Shown here: in pieces, positions 27,039-36,857 of the stretch
How positions within the stretch are numbered: the first letter of the stretch is position 1
How the letters are laid out: every line of letters starts with the position of its first letter
DNA from: Rhodospirillum sp.
GTDB lineage: Bacteria; Pseudomonadota; Alphaproteobacteria; Dongiales; Dongiaceae
Assembly: GCA_013822765.1 (NCBI GenBank)
Contig: PNKY01000001.1
Coordinates: 496,001-560,000 of the forward strand
Direction: 5' to 3'
Length of the DNA stretch: 64,000 nt
Made by a program: the position numbers and the translations under genes
The notes under the pieces: generated by a model
Seen by the model: the letters and a program-made list of their open reading frames with translations, nothing else
Database searches by the model: none
What the model was told of the DNA's origin: nothing

Positions 27039-27073
27039 TGCCACCCCTGCTCGTCGGCGCCCGGCCCTTGATT

Positions 27074-27094
27074 AAACTAACCAGTTCGTACATT
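27074..27094. promoter_or_regulatory. Operator copy B between the TetR gene and the dehydrogenase
   Basis: AAACTAACCAGTTCGTACAT plus T matches operator copy A at all but two positions of 21 (T for G and C for T). It lies in the divergent gap between the TetR gene and the shikimate/quinate dehydrogenase, where it can control both promoters. Confidence 0.75.
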
Positions 27095-27189
27095 GTGGCC
27101 GAGCGCGGCTGGAGACATTTACGGGCTGCGGCGGGTCGAACACAAGACTGTGCGCTGTTGCGGAGAAGCCGGCGCGCTGGAGCGGTCCA

Positions 27190-28101
27190 TTGCAAGCACG
27201 ATCGAGAGCGCCTGCCGACCTGCTCGCGGTTCTGAAGCCAGCCGGCCAGCAAGCGGGCAAGCGCACCGTGCTGATCGGCCTGGTCGGGCGAGGCATTGGA
27301 TCATCGCGCTCTCCGATCATGCACGAGCGCGAAGGCGCCCGGCTGGGGCTCGACTATGCCTACCGGCTGGTCGATTTCGACCAGCTCGGCCTGGACGATG
27401 CCGCGCTGGGCGCGGTCATTGCCGCGGCAGAAGATCACGGCTTCTCCGGCCTCAACGTGACTCATCCGTTCAAGCAGAGCGTGGTACCGTTCCTGACCGA
27501 GCTTGCGCCGGACGCCGCCGCGATCGGCGCGGTGAACACGGTGGTGTTCAAGGACGGCCGCCGGATCGGGCACAACACCGACAGCTGGGGCTTTGCCGAG
27601 AGCTTTCGCGAGAGCATGACCGGCTGCGGGCTCGATCACGTTCTGCAGCTGGGCGCCGGCGGGGCCGGTGCGGCCGTCGCCCACGCGTTGCTCGACCTCG
27701 GCGTTGCGCACCTCGCGCTGGTCGACACTGCGATAAGTCGGGCGGAACAGCTGGCGGAAAGCCTGAACGAACGATTCGGCCGCCGGGTGGCGGTACCGGC
27801 GAGCACCGACATTGCCTTTGCGCTCTCGAGCGGCGTGGTCAATGCCACCCCAGTCGGCATGGCCAAGTATCCTGGATTGCCCTTTGCGCCCGGCCTGCTG
27901 TCACCCCGGCATTGGGTGGCGGAAATCATCTATTTTCCTGCGGAGACGGCGCTGCTGCGGCTCGCCCGCGACCATGGCTGCCGCACGCTTTCGGGCCTCG
28001 GCATGGCGGTCAACCAGGCGGTCCGCGCGTTCGAGCTGTTTACCGGTATTAAGCCCGACAAGGCCGCGATGACGCGGTATTTCGCGGAGGGCGGGCCCTG
28101 A
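27190..28101 (+). CDS. Shikimate/quinate dehydrogenase (AroE family)
   Basis: About 303 residues if translated from TTG 27190; GTG 27268 would remove 26 residues and leaves the family core intact. The start is uncertain because neither has a clean ribosome site. Core motifs: SRSPIMHEREG for substrate binding, GLNVTHPFKQ with catalytic Lys, GHNTDSWGF with catalytic Asp, and LGAGGAGAAVAHAL for NAD(P). The Ser in NTDS replaces the Gly of housekeeping AroE, as in catabolic quinate/shikimate dehydrogenases. Its neighbours are consistent with oxidation of imported quinate or shikimate. Confidence 0.87.
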   Translation: MQARSRAPADLLAVLKPAGQQAGKRTVLIGLVGRGIGSSRSPIMHEREGARLGLDYAYRLVDFDQLGLDDAALGAVIAAAEDHGFSGLNVTHPFKQSVVPFLTELAPDAAAIGAVNTVVFKDGRRIGHNTDSWGFAESFRESMTGCGLDHVLQLGAGGAGAAVAHALLDLGVAHLALVDTAISRAEQLAESLNERFGRRVAVPASTDIAFALSSGVVNATPVGMAKYPGLPFAPGLLSPRHWVAEIIYFPAETALLRLARDHGCRTLSGLGMAVNQAVRAFELFTGIKPDKAAMTRYFAEGGP

Positions 28102-28136
28102 ATCATGGTCCGGGATTCTGGTGGGCCGTTGACTTG

Positions 28137-28158
28137 AACGAACCATTTAGTACATTTT
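28137..28158. promoter_or_regulatory. Operator copy C upstream of the TRAP transporter
   Basis: AACGAACCATTTAGTACATT plus TT matches copy A except at four positions, which weaken the left half of the dyad. It lies 54-75 bases before the dctP-like start. Three sites in front of three units of one pathway support a local regulon. Confidence 0.7.
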
Positions 28159-28211
28159 GACACGCAACAAGGCGGACGTCCGCAAAGGGCGCCGATCCAC
28201 GGGAGGAGACA

Positions 28212-29198
28212 ATGGACATGCGAGCGACGCGGCGTGACTTCCTTATCGGCACCGGCCTGATCGCCGCTGCCGCACCGTTCCCGGCGTTGGCGCAGGACAA
28301 GCCGAAGCTGAGATTCTCCGCCGTCTTCTCGGAGCAGGACATCCGCGCCGAGATGATGAAGATGTTCGCCGACGGGATCAAAGATGACTTCGTCTTCGAA
28401 GGCTATTACGGCGGCACGCTCTTCAAGCAGGGCACCGAGCTCGTCGCCCTGCAGCGCGGCAATCTCGAGATGGGCAACATCGCCCCGCAGGACATCTCGA
28501 AGCAGGTGCCGGCCTGGTCGGTCGTCACCTCCGCCTACCTGTTCCGCGACGCGGCGCATCTCAAGACGTTCTTCAACAGCGAGCCGGGCGCCGAATTGAA
28601 GAAGCTCGCCGAAGACCAGCTCGGCATCCACATCCTTGGGCCGACCTATTTCGGCACCCGTCAGGTCGGCCTGAAACCCGACAAGAAGATCAACACCCCG
28701 GCCGACATGGCTGGCATCAAGCTGCGCATGCCGAACGGCGACGCCTGGCAGTTCCTCGGCACCTCCCTCGGGGCCAACCCGGTGCCGATGGCCTATGCCG
28801 AGGTCTATACCGGCCTGCAGACCGGCGCGATCGACGGGCAGGACAATCCGCTGCCCAACGTCGAGAACATGAAGTTCTACGAGGTGATGTCGCAGATCGT
28901 GCTGACCTCGCACCTGATCGGCTTCGACATCCTGACGGTCTCCGCGAAAACGTGGAACGAGATGTCGGCCGACCAGCAGGCGAAGTTCCAGGCCGCCGCC
29001 GACAAGGCCATCGCCTTCAGCACCGAGAAGCACCTGGGGCGGGAGAAGGAGCTCGTCGACCTCTTCAAGAGACAGGGCCTCAACATCTACACCCCCGATG
29101 TCGAAGCCTTCCGCAAGCATGCGCAGGAGAAGTACCTCGCCTCCGACCTTGCCAAGGATTGGCCGGCGGGTATGGTCGACAAGATCAACGCGCTGTAA
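28212..29198 (+). CDS. TRAP transporter substrate-binding protein, DctP family
   Basis: A 328-residue periplasmic protein. It has a Tat-type signal (TRRDFLIGTGLIAAAAPFPALAQ, read in part: RRDFLIG then hydrophobic, AxA cleavage). The DctP body shows the conserved substrate Arg region in LGIKLRMPN-like AGIKLRMPNGDAW and the VYTGLQTGAIDGQDNPL motif. GGAGG precedes the ATG. It leads a TRAP operon embedded between shikimate-pathway genes and controlled by operator copy C, so quinate, shikimate or dehydroshikimate is the likely ligand. Confidence 0.92.
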   Translation: MDMRATRRDFLIGTGLIAAAAPFPALAQDKPKLRFSAVFSEQDIRAEMMKMFADGIKDDFVFEGYYGGTLFKQGTELVALQRGNLEMGNIAPQDISKQVPAWSVVTSAYLFRDAAHLKTFFNSEPGAELKKLAEDQLGIHILGPTYFGTRQVGLKPDKKINTPADMAGIKLRMPNGDAWQFLGTSLGANPVPMAYAEVYTGLQTGAIDGQDNPLPNVENMKFYEVMSQIVLTSHLIGFDILTVSAKTWNEMSADQQAKFQAAADKAIAFSTEKHLGREKELVDLFKRQGLNIYTPDVEAFRKHAQEKYLASDLAKDWPAGMVDKINAL

Positions 29199-29300
29199 CG
29201 GGTCCGTGCTGCACGCCATCGGCAGGCCATCGCCAGCCGGTGGTGCAGCGGCGCGCACCGGATCGCGCGGTGCGAGGCGGTCTTGAAGGGGAGGGGCGCA

Positions 29301-29819
29301 GTGACTCCAGCGCTGCAGGCACTGGGCGCATGGTGCTACCGTCGCGCCGAGAACGTCATCGCCGCGATGCTGGCGGTCATGTTTGTCGCCTTCATCATCC
29401 AGATCGTCTTCCGCTATCTCCTCAATTTCCCGATCGGCTGGACCCAGGAGCTGACCGTCATCCTGTGGATCTGGCTTGTCCTTTGGGGCGCCGCCTTCGT
29501 CATCCGCGAGACCGAGGAAGTGCGGTTCGATATCCTCTATGCGACGGCGAGCCCGAAGGCGCGCCGCATCATGTGCGCCGTCACCGCGATTGCCCTGGTC
29601 GCGCTCTACGGCGTTTCGCTGCCAGGCGTCGTCGACTACGTCACCTTCATGAAGGTCGAGAGCAGCGCCTATCTCAAGATCCGCTTCGACCTGCTGTTCT
29701 CGATCTACGTGGTGTTCGCGGTCGCCGTCATTATCCGCTACGTCTGGCTATGCTGGCGCGCGGTGTGGGGCCGGGCGCCGGACGCCTTTGACCCGACCAA
29801 GGCTGGGTCGGGCGTATGA
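29301..29819 (+). CDS. TRAP transporter small permease, DctQ family
   Basis: About 172 residues from GTG 29301, which has AGGGGAGGGG upstream; TTG 29283 is too close to that sequence. Four membrane helices are visible, including VIAAMLAVMFVAFIIQIVF and a LTVILWIWLVLWGAAFVI segment typical of DctQ. The stop overlaps the large permease start (ATGA). Confidence 0.9.
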   Translation: MTPALQALGAWCYRRAENVIAAMLAVMFVAFIIQIVFRYLLNFPIGWTQELTVILWIWLVLWGAAFVIRETEEVRFDILYATASPKARRIMCAVTAIALVALYGVSLPGVVDYVTFMKVESSAYLKIRFDLLFSIYVVFAVAVIIRYVWLCWRAVWGRAPDAFDPTKAGSGV

Positions 29820-31117
29820 GCATCGCCAGCCCGTTCTCGATCGCCATTATCGTCATCACCGCCCTCGCGCTCCTCGGCCTGCCGATCGGCCATGCGATGA
29901 TCGCCGGCTCGGTGCTCTACCTGCTGCTGGCGGGGCAGGACCTCGGCACCGTCGCCGAGCAGCTGCTGAACGGCATGTATACCAACTACATCATCCTGTC
30001 GGTGCCGCTGTTCATCCTGGCGGCGGAGCTGATGAATGTGGGGTCCATGACCGACCGCTTGCTCCGTTTCTGCGATGCCGTGGTGGGCCGCTTCCGCGGC
30101 GGCCTTGCCCACGTCAACATCCTGCAAAGCATCATCTTCGCCGGCATGTCCGGCTCGGCCATCGCGGACGCCGCCGGCACCGGCAAGATGATGCAGGCGA
30201 TGATGACCAAGGACGGCAAATATCCGCCCAGCTTCGCCGCGGCGCTGACCGCCGTCACCGCGGTCATCGGGCCGATCATTCCACCCTCGATCCCGATGAT
30301 TCTCTATGCGCTCGTGTCGGACGCCTCGATCGGCTATCTGTTCCTCGGCGGCGTCGTTCCGGGTCTCCTGATGGCGTTCGCGCAGATGGCGCTGGTGGTC
30401 GCAAATGCCAGGCGCCGCAACTTCCCAGTCGAACCGCCGACGCCCTTGCGCGAGCTCCCTCGCATCACCTGGGAGGCGTTTCCGGCGCTCATGATGCCGG
30501 TGGTGCTGCTGGGCGGCATCTACAGCGGCATCATGACTCCGACCGAAGCGGCGGCGGTCGCGGCCGGCTATGCTCTGCTGATCTCGGTCGCGGTTTATCG
30601 CAGCGTCACGCCGGGCAATCTCTACGGCTCGCTGCTGTCGAGCGGCCGCACCTCGGCGTCGATCGGCATGCTGATCGGCGGCGCCCTGGTGTTCAACTAC
30701 GTCGTCACGGTCGAGAACATCCCGGAAGGGGTGCGTGCGTTGCTCACCGGCTACGAGCTGTCGCCGACCGGGTTTCTGCTGCTGGTGAACGCGATCCTGC
30801 TGGTGCTGGGCTGCGTGCTCGAAGGGACCGCGATCCTGCTGATCGTGGTGCCGGTGTTCATTCCTGCCGCCCAGGCGCTCGGCATCGACATGGTGCATTT
30901 CGGCGTGATGGTGGTGGTGAACATCATGCTGGGCCTGGTCACGCCGCCCTATGGCCTGCTGCTGTTCGTGATGACCAGTATCACCGGAGTGCCGCTGCGC
31001 GCCATCGTGCGCGAGGTGATGCCGTTCCTCGGCGTGATGATCGTGGCGCTGGCAGTGATCACCTTCGTGCCGGCGACGGTGCTCTGGCTGCCGCGCGTCT
31101 TCGGCTACGAGGGATGA
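29816..31117 (+). CDS. TRAP transporter large permease, DctM family
   Basis: A 433-residue, roughly 12-helix membrane protein with DctM hallmarks: GLPIGHAMIAGS near the start, the GMSGSAIADAAGTGKMM reentrant loop, IGPIIPPSIPMILYA and the second-half repeat GLVTPPYGLLLFV. It couples sodium entry to uptake of the ligand delivered by the DctP protein. It is translationally coupled to the small permease. Confidence 0.93.
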   Translation: MSIASPFSIAIIVITALALLGLPIGHAMIAGSVLYLLLAGQDLGTVAEQLLNGMYTNYIILSVPLFILAAELMNVGSMTDRLLRFCDAVVGRFRGGLAHVNILQSIIFAGMSGSAIADAAGTGKMMQAMMTKDGKYPPSFAAALTAVTAVIGPIIPPSIPMILYALVSDASIGYLFLGGVVPGLLMAFAQMALVVANARRRNFPVEPPTPLRELPRITWEAFPALMMPVVLLGGIYSGIMTPTEAAAVAAGYALLISVAVYRSVTPGNLYGSLLSSGRTSASIGMLIGGALVFNYVVTVENIPEGVRALLTGYELSPTGFLLLVNAILLVLGCVLEGTAILLIVVPVFIPAAQALGIDMVHFGVMVVVNIMLGLVTPPYGLLLFVMTSITGVPLRAIVREVMPFLGVMIVALAVITFVPATVLWLPRVFGYEG

Positions 31118-31124
31118 TGCTGTG

Positions 31125-31562
31125 ATGAAGCCGATCTTTGTGCTGAATGGCCCGAATCTGAACCGCCTTGGCACCCGCGAGCCGGAGATCTACGGCACCA
31201 CCACGCTGGCCGAGATCGAAGGCATGTGCCGGAAGGCCGCTGGCCATTGGCCATTGCGCTTTCATCAATCCAACGCCGAGCACGAAATCGTCGGCTGGAT
31301 TCACGAGGCGATCGACGAGGGCGCCGGCATCATGATCAACGCCGCGGCTTATACCTTCACCTCGCTTGCCATCCTTGATGCGCTGAAGATGTTCCAGGGC
31401 CCGATCATCGAGCTCCACATCTCCAACATCCACCGGCGGGAGGAGATGTACCGGCATTCGCTCGTTTCGAAGGCGGCCACCGCCGTGATCGTCGGGCTCG
31501 GCGCTAAAGGTTACCCGGCAGCGGTGTCCGCGATGCTGGTTCTGATCGGCCGGCCTACCTGA
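31125..31562 (+). CDS. aroQ: Type II 3-dehydroquinate dehydratase
   Basis: A 145-residue protein with the type II signature VLNGPNLNRLGTREPEIYG carrying the lid Arg and catalytic Tyr, FHQSNAEHEIVGWIH, and IIELHISNIHRREEMY with the catalytic His region. It converts 3-dehydroquinate to 3-dehydroshikimate, bridging quinate dehydrogenase and QuiC1. ATG 31125 follows the TRAP permease by 7 bases; a GTG one codon earlier is possible. Placement at the end of this operon argues for a catabolic role. Confidence 0.92.
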   Translation: MKPIFVLNGPNLNRLGTREPEIYGTTTLAEIEGMCRKAAGHWPLRFHQSNAEHEIVGWIHEAIDEGAGIMINAAAYTFTSLAILDALKMFQGPIIELHISNIHRREEMYRHSLVSKAATAVIVGLGAKGYPAAVSAMLVLIGRPT

Positions 31563-31858
31563 CGTTTAGTTATAACAAACCGCTCACCTTCATTAACAGA
31601 TCGCTCGTCTTGACGGCGGCCGCAGCGGTCCCGCTTGACACCTTCCGCCCGCATCCCAAAGACTGGCGCCACGCTTAGAGCAGCCGTAAGAAATGGCTGA
31701 CGGGCGGGAGGAAGCGGGCGCCGTGACGCCGCGATAAAAGCATCATGCTGTGATTGCTGAGGATTTGTTGCGCGACGATCATCTGTCTGCGGCAAGTCCT
31801 GCGCTCCCTCCAGGTGAGTCCGTTCCGGCGCGCGCCGATTGGGTGGGAGGACGACCGC

Positions 31859-32914
31859 ATGGCTGAGCACACCAACAATTACCCGAAGCTCCACAACTCG
31901 ACCTGGCCAGGCGTGGTCGGCAAGGGTGCGCCGGGGGCGGAGCCGATCATTCCGCTCGATACGCTGCTGGAGTTGACCGCCAAGGCCGAGGTCGACGGCG
32001 TGAAGTACGACGGCGTCGACCTCTGGCTGGCCGATCCGCATATCTCGATCGAGAGCTCGAAGGACGACGTGAAGCGCGTCGCCGATCACATCGCCTCCTA
32101 TGGCTTGAAGATCGGCTCGTTTGTGGCGCCGATCTGGGCAGGGGCGGGCGGCGGTTCGGCCATGGGCTCGGCCGAGGAGCGCAAGCGCTTCGTCGAGCAG
32201 GTCAAGAAGGCCTGCAAGATCGGCCAGCAGATGCGCGCGCTGGGTATCCGCCCGAGCGGCGGCGTCCGGATCGACTCGTCCTGCAGCGTGACCGATTGGG
32301 AGAAGGACCCGGTCGGCAACACCCGAACGATCGCCGAGACCTTCCGCGAGGCCGGCAAGGTCGCCGAGGATCACGACGAATACCTGTTCGCCGAGGGCGA
32401 GATCTGCTGGGGCGGGATGCAGTCCTGGCGCAAGAACGTGAACCTGCTCGAAGAGGTCGGCATGCCGGGCGTGGTCGGCTACCAGGCCGACATGGCGCAT
32501 TCCATGCTCTTCACCCTGGGCTACAACTCCGAGGGCGACCGGCTGCTGCCGAAGGATTATGACTGGAAGGACCGTTCGCAGCTCGACGCCGCCTACAAGA
32601 AGGTGGCCGATGCCCTGCGGCCGTGGACCTATGACTTCCATGTCGCGCAGAACGACGGCACGGTGTTCGGCTCCGGCGATCACGAGAAGACCGGCCGCCA
32701 CGTCCAGGCGACCGATCCCAACGGCAAGCTCGACGTTCCGAAGAACGCCGGTTACTGGCTGCGCGACGACAACGGCAACCTCACCAAGAAGATGCGCCAT
32801 ATCTGCTGGGATGGCTGCATGTTCTCCAATGCGGTGATGACCAGGCAGCAGACCTGGAACGACGTGCTCGCGACCATGATCAAGGTGCGCGACGCGCACG
32901 GCTGGCGCGAATAA
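31859..32914 (+). CDS. Sugar phosphate isomerase/epimerase family TIM-barrel protein
   Basis: A 351-residue AP endonuclease 2-like TIM barrel. GGGAGG lies 7-8 bases before ATG 31859; the frame is open 35 codons further upstream but without family-like sequence. Acidic and His metal ligands are visible in [21 protein letters not shown] and [10 protein letters not shown]. It is followed after 2 bases by a Gfo/Idh/MocA oxidoreductase. The pair resembles modules that oxidise and isomerise inositols or rare sugars. The substrate is not identifiable. Confidence 0.82.
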   Translation: MAEHTNNYPKLHNSTWPGVVGKGAPGAEPIIPLDTLLELTAKAEVDGVKYDGVDLWLADPHISIESSKDDVKRVADHIASYGLKIGSFVAPIWAGAGGGSAMGSAEERKRFVEQVKKACKIGQQMRALGIRPSGGVRIDSSCSVTDWEKDPVGNTRTIAETFREAGKVAEDHDEYLFAEGEICWGGMQSWRKNVNLLEEVGMPGVVGYQADMAHSMLFTLGYNSEGDRLLPKDYDWKDRSQLDAAYKKVADALRPWTYDFHVAQNDGTVFGSGDHEKTGRHVQATDPNGKLDVPKNAGYWLRDDNGNLTKKMRHICWDGCMFSNAVMTRQQTWNDVLATMIKVRDAHGWRE

Positions 32915-32916
32915 CC

Positions 32917-34059
32917 ATGGCCAAGAAGAAGCTCAACATCGCGATCATCGGCGGCGGCTTCATGGGCCGCACCCATTCCAACGCCTTCCGCCAGGCGCCG
33001 GAGTTCTTCGCGCTCGACCATGAGCCGGTGCTGAAGGCGGTCTGCACCCGCAACGCCAAGGGCGCGGCCGATTTCGCCGCCAACTGGGGCTTTGAATCCT
33101 CGGAGAGCGACTGGCGCAAGCTGATCGACCGCAAGGACATCGACCTGATCGACATCGCCAGCCCAAATGACACCCATGCCGAGATCGCGATCGCGGCGGC
33201 CGCAGCCGGCAAGATGGTGATGTGCGAGAAGCCGCTCGGCCGCACCGCCGCCGAGGCGGAGACGATGGTCGCAGCGGTCGAGAAGGCCAAGGTCCCGAAC
33301 ATGGTCTGGTACAACTACCGGCGCGTGCCGGCGGTGACCATGGCCAAGCAGCTGATCGACGAGGGCCGGCTGGGCAAGATCTTCCACTACCGCGCCAAGT
33401 TCCTGCAGGACTGGACCATCTCGGCCGACGTTCCGCAGGGCGGCCGCGGCACTTGGAGACTGGACGCGAACGTGGCGGGTAGCGGCGTCACCGGCGATCT
33501 CCTCGCCCATTGCATCGACACCGCGTTGTGGCTCAACGGTGGCATCGCCAGCGTCACCGGCGCGACCGAGACCTTCGTCAAGCAGCGCAAACATGCCGAC
33601 ACCGGCGAGACCGCCGAGGTGAAGATCGACGACGCCAGCATGTTCCTGTCGCGCTTTAAGAACGGCTCGCTCGGCCTGTTCGAGGCGACGCGCTATGCCC
33701 GCGGGCACAAAGCGCTCTACACCCTGGAGATCAACGGCGAAAAGGCCTCGATCTTCTGGGACCTGCACGACCTCCATCGCCTGCAATGGTTCGACCACCG
33801 CGACGAAGGCCAGCTGCGCGGCTGGCGCTCGGTCCACATCACCGACGGCGAGCATCCCTATATGAGCCATTGGTGGGTGCCCGGTCTGCAGATCGGCTAC
33901 GAGCACACCTTCATCCACCAGGCCGCCGATTTCCTCGCCGGCCTCGCCAGCGGCAAGCCGGCCTCGCCGACCTTCCGCGACGCGCTCGCAACGGAATACG
34001 TCACGGATGCCGTGCTGAAATCAGCCAAGTCCGGTCAGTGGGAAACCGTGCGGAACTGA
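32917..34059 (+). CDS. Gfo/Idh/MocA family oxidoreductase
   Basis: A 380-residue NAD(P)-dependent sugar dehydrogenase type protein. The N-terminal Rossmann motif [15 protein letters not shown] is followed by [13 protein letters not shown] with the conserved EKP lysine. A C-terminal alpha/beta domain contains [17 protein letters not shown] with the catalytic Asp/His pair. It probably oxidises a polyol or sugar whose product is handled by the upstream isomerase. Confidence 0.88.
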   Translation: MAKKKLNIAIIGGGFMGRTHSNAFRQAPEFFALDHEPVLKAVCTRNAKGAADFAANWGFESSESDWRKLIDRKDIDLIDIASPNDTHAEIAIAAAAAGKMVMCEKPLGRTAAEAETMVAAVEKAKVPNMVWYNYRRVPAVTMAKQLIDEGRLGKIFHYRAKFLQDWTISADVPQGGRGTWRLDANVAGSGVTGDLLAHCIDTALWLNGGIASVTGATETFVKQRKHADTGETAEVKIDDASMFLSRFKNGSLGLFEATRYARGHKALYTLEINGEKASIFWDLHDLHRLQWFDHRDEGQLRGWRSVHITDGEHPYMSHWWVPGLQIGYEHTFIHQAADFLAGLASGKPASPTFRDALATEYVTDAVLKSAKSGQWETVRN

Positions 34060-34142
34060 GCGCCGTCGAGCCGCGCATTAAAGTCATTGCTTCGACCTGA
34101 TAGAATTTTCAATGCAAATCAGTAGATTAGCTATGCCGCGTT

Positions 34143-34168
34143 GACTATACCGTCCAGACGGTATAGTC
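34143..34168. promoter_or_regulatory. Perfect 26-bp palindrome before TetR gene
   Basis: GACTATACCGTC and GACGGTATAGTC are exact reverse complements separated by CA. The dyad lies 43-68 bases upstream of the TetR gene, in an AT-rich promoter zone. It is almost certainly the operator of that regulator and may also control the co-directional cupin-ABC transporter genes. Confidence 0.82.
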
Positions 34169-34210
34169 TTTTGAAAAATCAATCTGCGGCAGCCGAAATG
34201 CGAGGCGCCG

Positions 34211-34813
34211 ATGGGACCGCTGCCGGCGACACGCGATACGCGCAACGTCATCCTGGATGCCGCTGAGACCGTGGTGGCCACCATGGGCGTCGCGACTCTG
34301 ACCTTCGATGAAGTCGCGCGCGTAGCCAATGTCAGCAAGGGCGGCGTGCTCTATCACTTCCCGACCAAGGAAGCCCTTACCGAAGCGATGATCGAGCGCT
34401 TCATTTCCCGCTTCGACACAGCGGTCGAGGAGGCGGCCGCAAGCGACAGCGCATCCATCGGCCGCAATATCCGCGCTTACGTGCGCGCGACCATGGGCGA
34501 GCCGCCCCTGACCGGCGAACTGTTCGACCGCGCCAACGGCGCCATCACCGCGGCGCTCGCCAACTTCCCAGAACGGCTCGAGCCGGTGCGCCAACAGAGT
34601 GCGCGCAGCCAGAGCATGATCGAAGATGGCACGCTCGATCCGATCTTCGCCACCATCGTGCGGCTGGCGATCGACGGCATGTGGCTGGCCGAAAACTTCA
34701 ACCTGATGCGTTTCGATCCGAATCTGAAAGCGGCGGTGGGCGAGCGGCTGATCGCCTGGACCAAGCTGCAGCAGATGCCGGATCCCAAAAAAGGCGGCGC
34801 GCCCGCCACCTGA
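34211..34813 (+). CDS. TetR-family transcriptional regulator
   Basis: A 200-residue protein with TetR HTH: VATLTFDEVARVANVSKGGVLYHFPTKE in substance at residues about 22-52, and a TetR_C-like domain. A perfect 26-bp palindrome precedes it. It is 21 bases upstream of the bicupin gene and so probably heads the operon that continues through the ABC transporter, as a self-regulated repressor. Confidence 0.88.
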   Translation: MGPLPATRDTRNVILDAAETVVATMGVATLTFDEVARVANVSKGGVLYHFPTKEALTEAMIERFISRFDTAVEEAAASDSASIGRNIRAYVRATMGEPPLTGELFDRANGAITAALANFPERLEPVRQQSARSQSMIEDGTLDPIFATIVRLAIDGMWLAENFNLMRFDPNLKAAVGERLIAWTKLQQMPDPKKGGAPAT

Positions 34814-34834
34814 ATCCATCGAAGGGGAACGTCC

Positions 34835-35683
34835 ATGAGTGAGCAACTGGTACCCCAAGGCCCCCGCGGCATCGCTTTCGACAAGGCGACCTTGATTCCG
34901 GCCGCCGCCGCGCCGCGGTTCCTGTGGGGCGATGATACTGCGGGTTATGTGTCCGACTGGATCTACGGCTCCTCGCCCAAGATCCACATGATGTCGTTCG
35001 AGATGGACGTCGGCGCGCGCTTCGGGAATTCGCCGGACTTCAAGACCTACTACAACGCCGCAGAGACCTACCATTGCCTGAAGGGCGAGTTCACCTTCCA
35101 TTGCCCGGAAACCGGCGAGGTGCACGTCCTGCGCAAGGGCGACACGCTCTATTTCCCGCCGAACACCTGGCACTGGGGCTATAATTTCGGGTCGGAGACC
35201 TCGCACATCCTGGAAAGCCTGACGCCGCGTACCGAGGAGGCGATCGAAGCCTATGCCATCAAGCAACCCTGGCTGAAGGATATCCGCTATGGCCCGCGTG
35301 ACCAGATCGGTAAGTTCACGCCGGGCGGCGAGCGCGGCCCGCAGCGCGCGAAGCTGGTGCGCGCCGGGGACTATCTTTACGAGATCGTCGGTGAAAAGAA
35401 GCCGATGCGGGTCGGCATCGTGTGCGCGACCGAGATACTGACCACCGCCATCGTCGATCTCTATCCCTCGCAGCAGAGCGAGATGATCGATCATCCTGGT
35501 GACAAGGTGCTCTATTGCCTGGCAGGGCGTATGAACGTCTACCTGCCGAGCGAATCGCCGAACTGGTGGGAGCTGAATCCCGGGGACAGCGCTTACATTC
35601 CCAGCGGCTGCCGCCATTCCTTCTTCAACAGCTCGGACGCGATGGCGAAGTTCCTGTTCAGCGTCGCGCCGAAGTATCGCTAA
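34835..35683 (+). CDS. Two-domain cupin protein
   Basis: A 282-residue bicupin. The first cupin has AETYHCLKGEFTFHCPETGEVHVLRKGDTLYFPPNTWHWGYNFG in substance (His/Glu ligand set incomplete). The second has DKVLYCLAGRMNVYLP and GDSAYIPSGCRHSFFN. GAAGGGGAA precedes the ATG. It lies between a TetR gene and a polyamine-type ABC transporter; it may process or sense the imported compound. The reaction is unknown. Confidence 0.82.
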   Translation: MSEQLVPQGPRGIAFDKATLIPAAAAPRFLWGDDTAGYVSDWIYGSSPKIHMMSFEMDVGARFGNSPDFKTYYNAAETYHCLKGEFTFHCPETGEVHVLRKGDTLYFPPNTWHWGYNFGSETSHILESLTPRTEEAIEAYAIKQPWLKDIRYGPRDQIGKFTPGGERGPQRAKLVRAGDYLYEIVGEKKPMRVGIVCATEILTTAIVDLYPSQQSEMIDHPGDKVLYCLAGRMNVYLPSESPNWWELNPGDSAYIPSGCRHSFFNSSDAMAKFLFSVAPKYR

Positions 35684-35729
35684 CGAAGGGCCGGCTACGG
35701 ACCGGACCCAAACAGGGAGGGAAACGTCC

Positions 35730-36854
35730 ATGCACAAGAACAAAGAAACAGCACTCTCGGGCGCGCCATTCGGCCGCCGCAGCTTCGTGGCAGGCGCCGC
35801 GGCGCTGACCGCCGGCATCGCGACCGGCCTGCGCCCGGTCTTCGCCGATACGCAAGTGGTGTGGGTCGGCTGGCAGGGTTATGACGAGCCGTTGAAGCTC
35901 GGCTCGTTCCTGGCCGACAATGGGATCTCGCTGGCGACCACTTACATCAACACCAACGAAGAGATCATCACGCGCCTGCAGGCGGGCGGTGCGGGGCAGA
36001 CCGACCTTATCACCATCTATTTCGGTCACATCCCGATCCTGGTCGGGGCCGACCTGCTGGAGCCGATCGACGAAAGCAAGCTGCCGGGCATCAAGGATGT
36101 GTTCCCGGAATTCCTCAACGTCGATTCGATCCGCCGGGACGGCAAGCTCTACGCCATGCCCTTCACCTGGGGCACCTTGTCCATGATCTACGATCCGGCG
36201 GCGGCGCCCAAGCCGACCTCCTGGAAGGACTGCCTCAAGGAGGAGTTCAAGGGCAAGGTCTCGCTGGTCGACGATGCGACCGGATTGCTGGCGACCTGGG
36301 CGCCGATCGTGACCGGCACCAAGACGCCGACCCGCATCACGATGGACGAACTGAAGAAGACCGTCGACTTCCTGATCGAGATCAAGAAGAACCATGCCCG
36401 CACGCTCGCCAGCTCCTATGGCGAGGCGACCGACATGTTCGCGCGCGGCGAGGTGGTGACGTCGGCGATCGGGTGGGACGCGATGGTGGGTTTCGCGGGA
36501 GCCAAGGACAAGAAGCTCGACTTCGCCATTCCCGAAGAGGGCGTGATGGTCTTCATGGATACGGTTGCGATTCCAAAGGGCGCGCCGCACCTCGATCTCG
36601 CCTACAAGATGATGGAGCAGTGCATCTCCGCCCAGGGACAGAAGCATATTGCCGATACCCTGACCCAGGCCGTCATCACCAAGGCGGCGGTGCCGCTGAT
36701 CGATGCCAAGAACCGCGAGATCTATCACTACGACAATCTGGCGAGCATGTTCGAAAAAGCGCGCTTTTATCCGTTCTGGCCTCTGGAACCGGAAGGGGAT
36801 TTCGTGACCCACGACCAGAGCCAGGAGGAATATCAGCGCTTCCTGAAGGCGTGA
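35730..36854 (+). CDS. ABC transporter substrate-binding protein, spermidine/putrescine type
   Basis: A 374-residue periplasmic protein with a twin-arginine signal (GRRSFVAGAAALTAG, cleavage near VFA). The mature part has PotD-type features: YINTNEEIITRLQAGGAGQTDLI-like region, YAMPFTWGTLSMIYDP and a DSVAIPKGAPH-like stretch. AGGGAGGG lies before the ATG. It is the binding protein of the ABC system encoded by the next three genes. The ligand may be a polyamine or another small organic compound. Confidence 0.88.
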   Translation: MHKNKETALSGAPFGRRSFVAGAAALTAGIATGLRPVFADTQVVWVGWQGYDEPLKLGSFLADNGISLATTYINTNEEIITRLQAGGAGQTDLITIYFGHIPILVGADLLEPIDESKLPGIKDVFPEFLNVDSIRRDGKLYAMPFTWGTLSMIYDPAAAPKPTSWKDCLKEEFKGKVSLVDDATGLLATWAPIVTGTKTPTRITMDELKKTVDFLIEIKKNHARTLASSYGEATDMFARGEVVTSAIGWDAMVGFAGAKDKKLDFAIPEEGVMVFMDTVAIPKGAPHLDLAYKMMEQCISAQGQKHIADTLTQAVITKAAVPLIDAKNREIYHYDNLASMFEKARFYPFWPLEPEGDFVTHDQSQEEYQRFLKA

Positions 36855-36857
36855 CGG

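Noticed and set aside
31754-31858. 35-codon N-terminal extension of the TIM-barrel isomerase
   Set aside because: The extension has no family-like sequence, and GGGAGG is placed correctly for ATG 31859.
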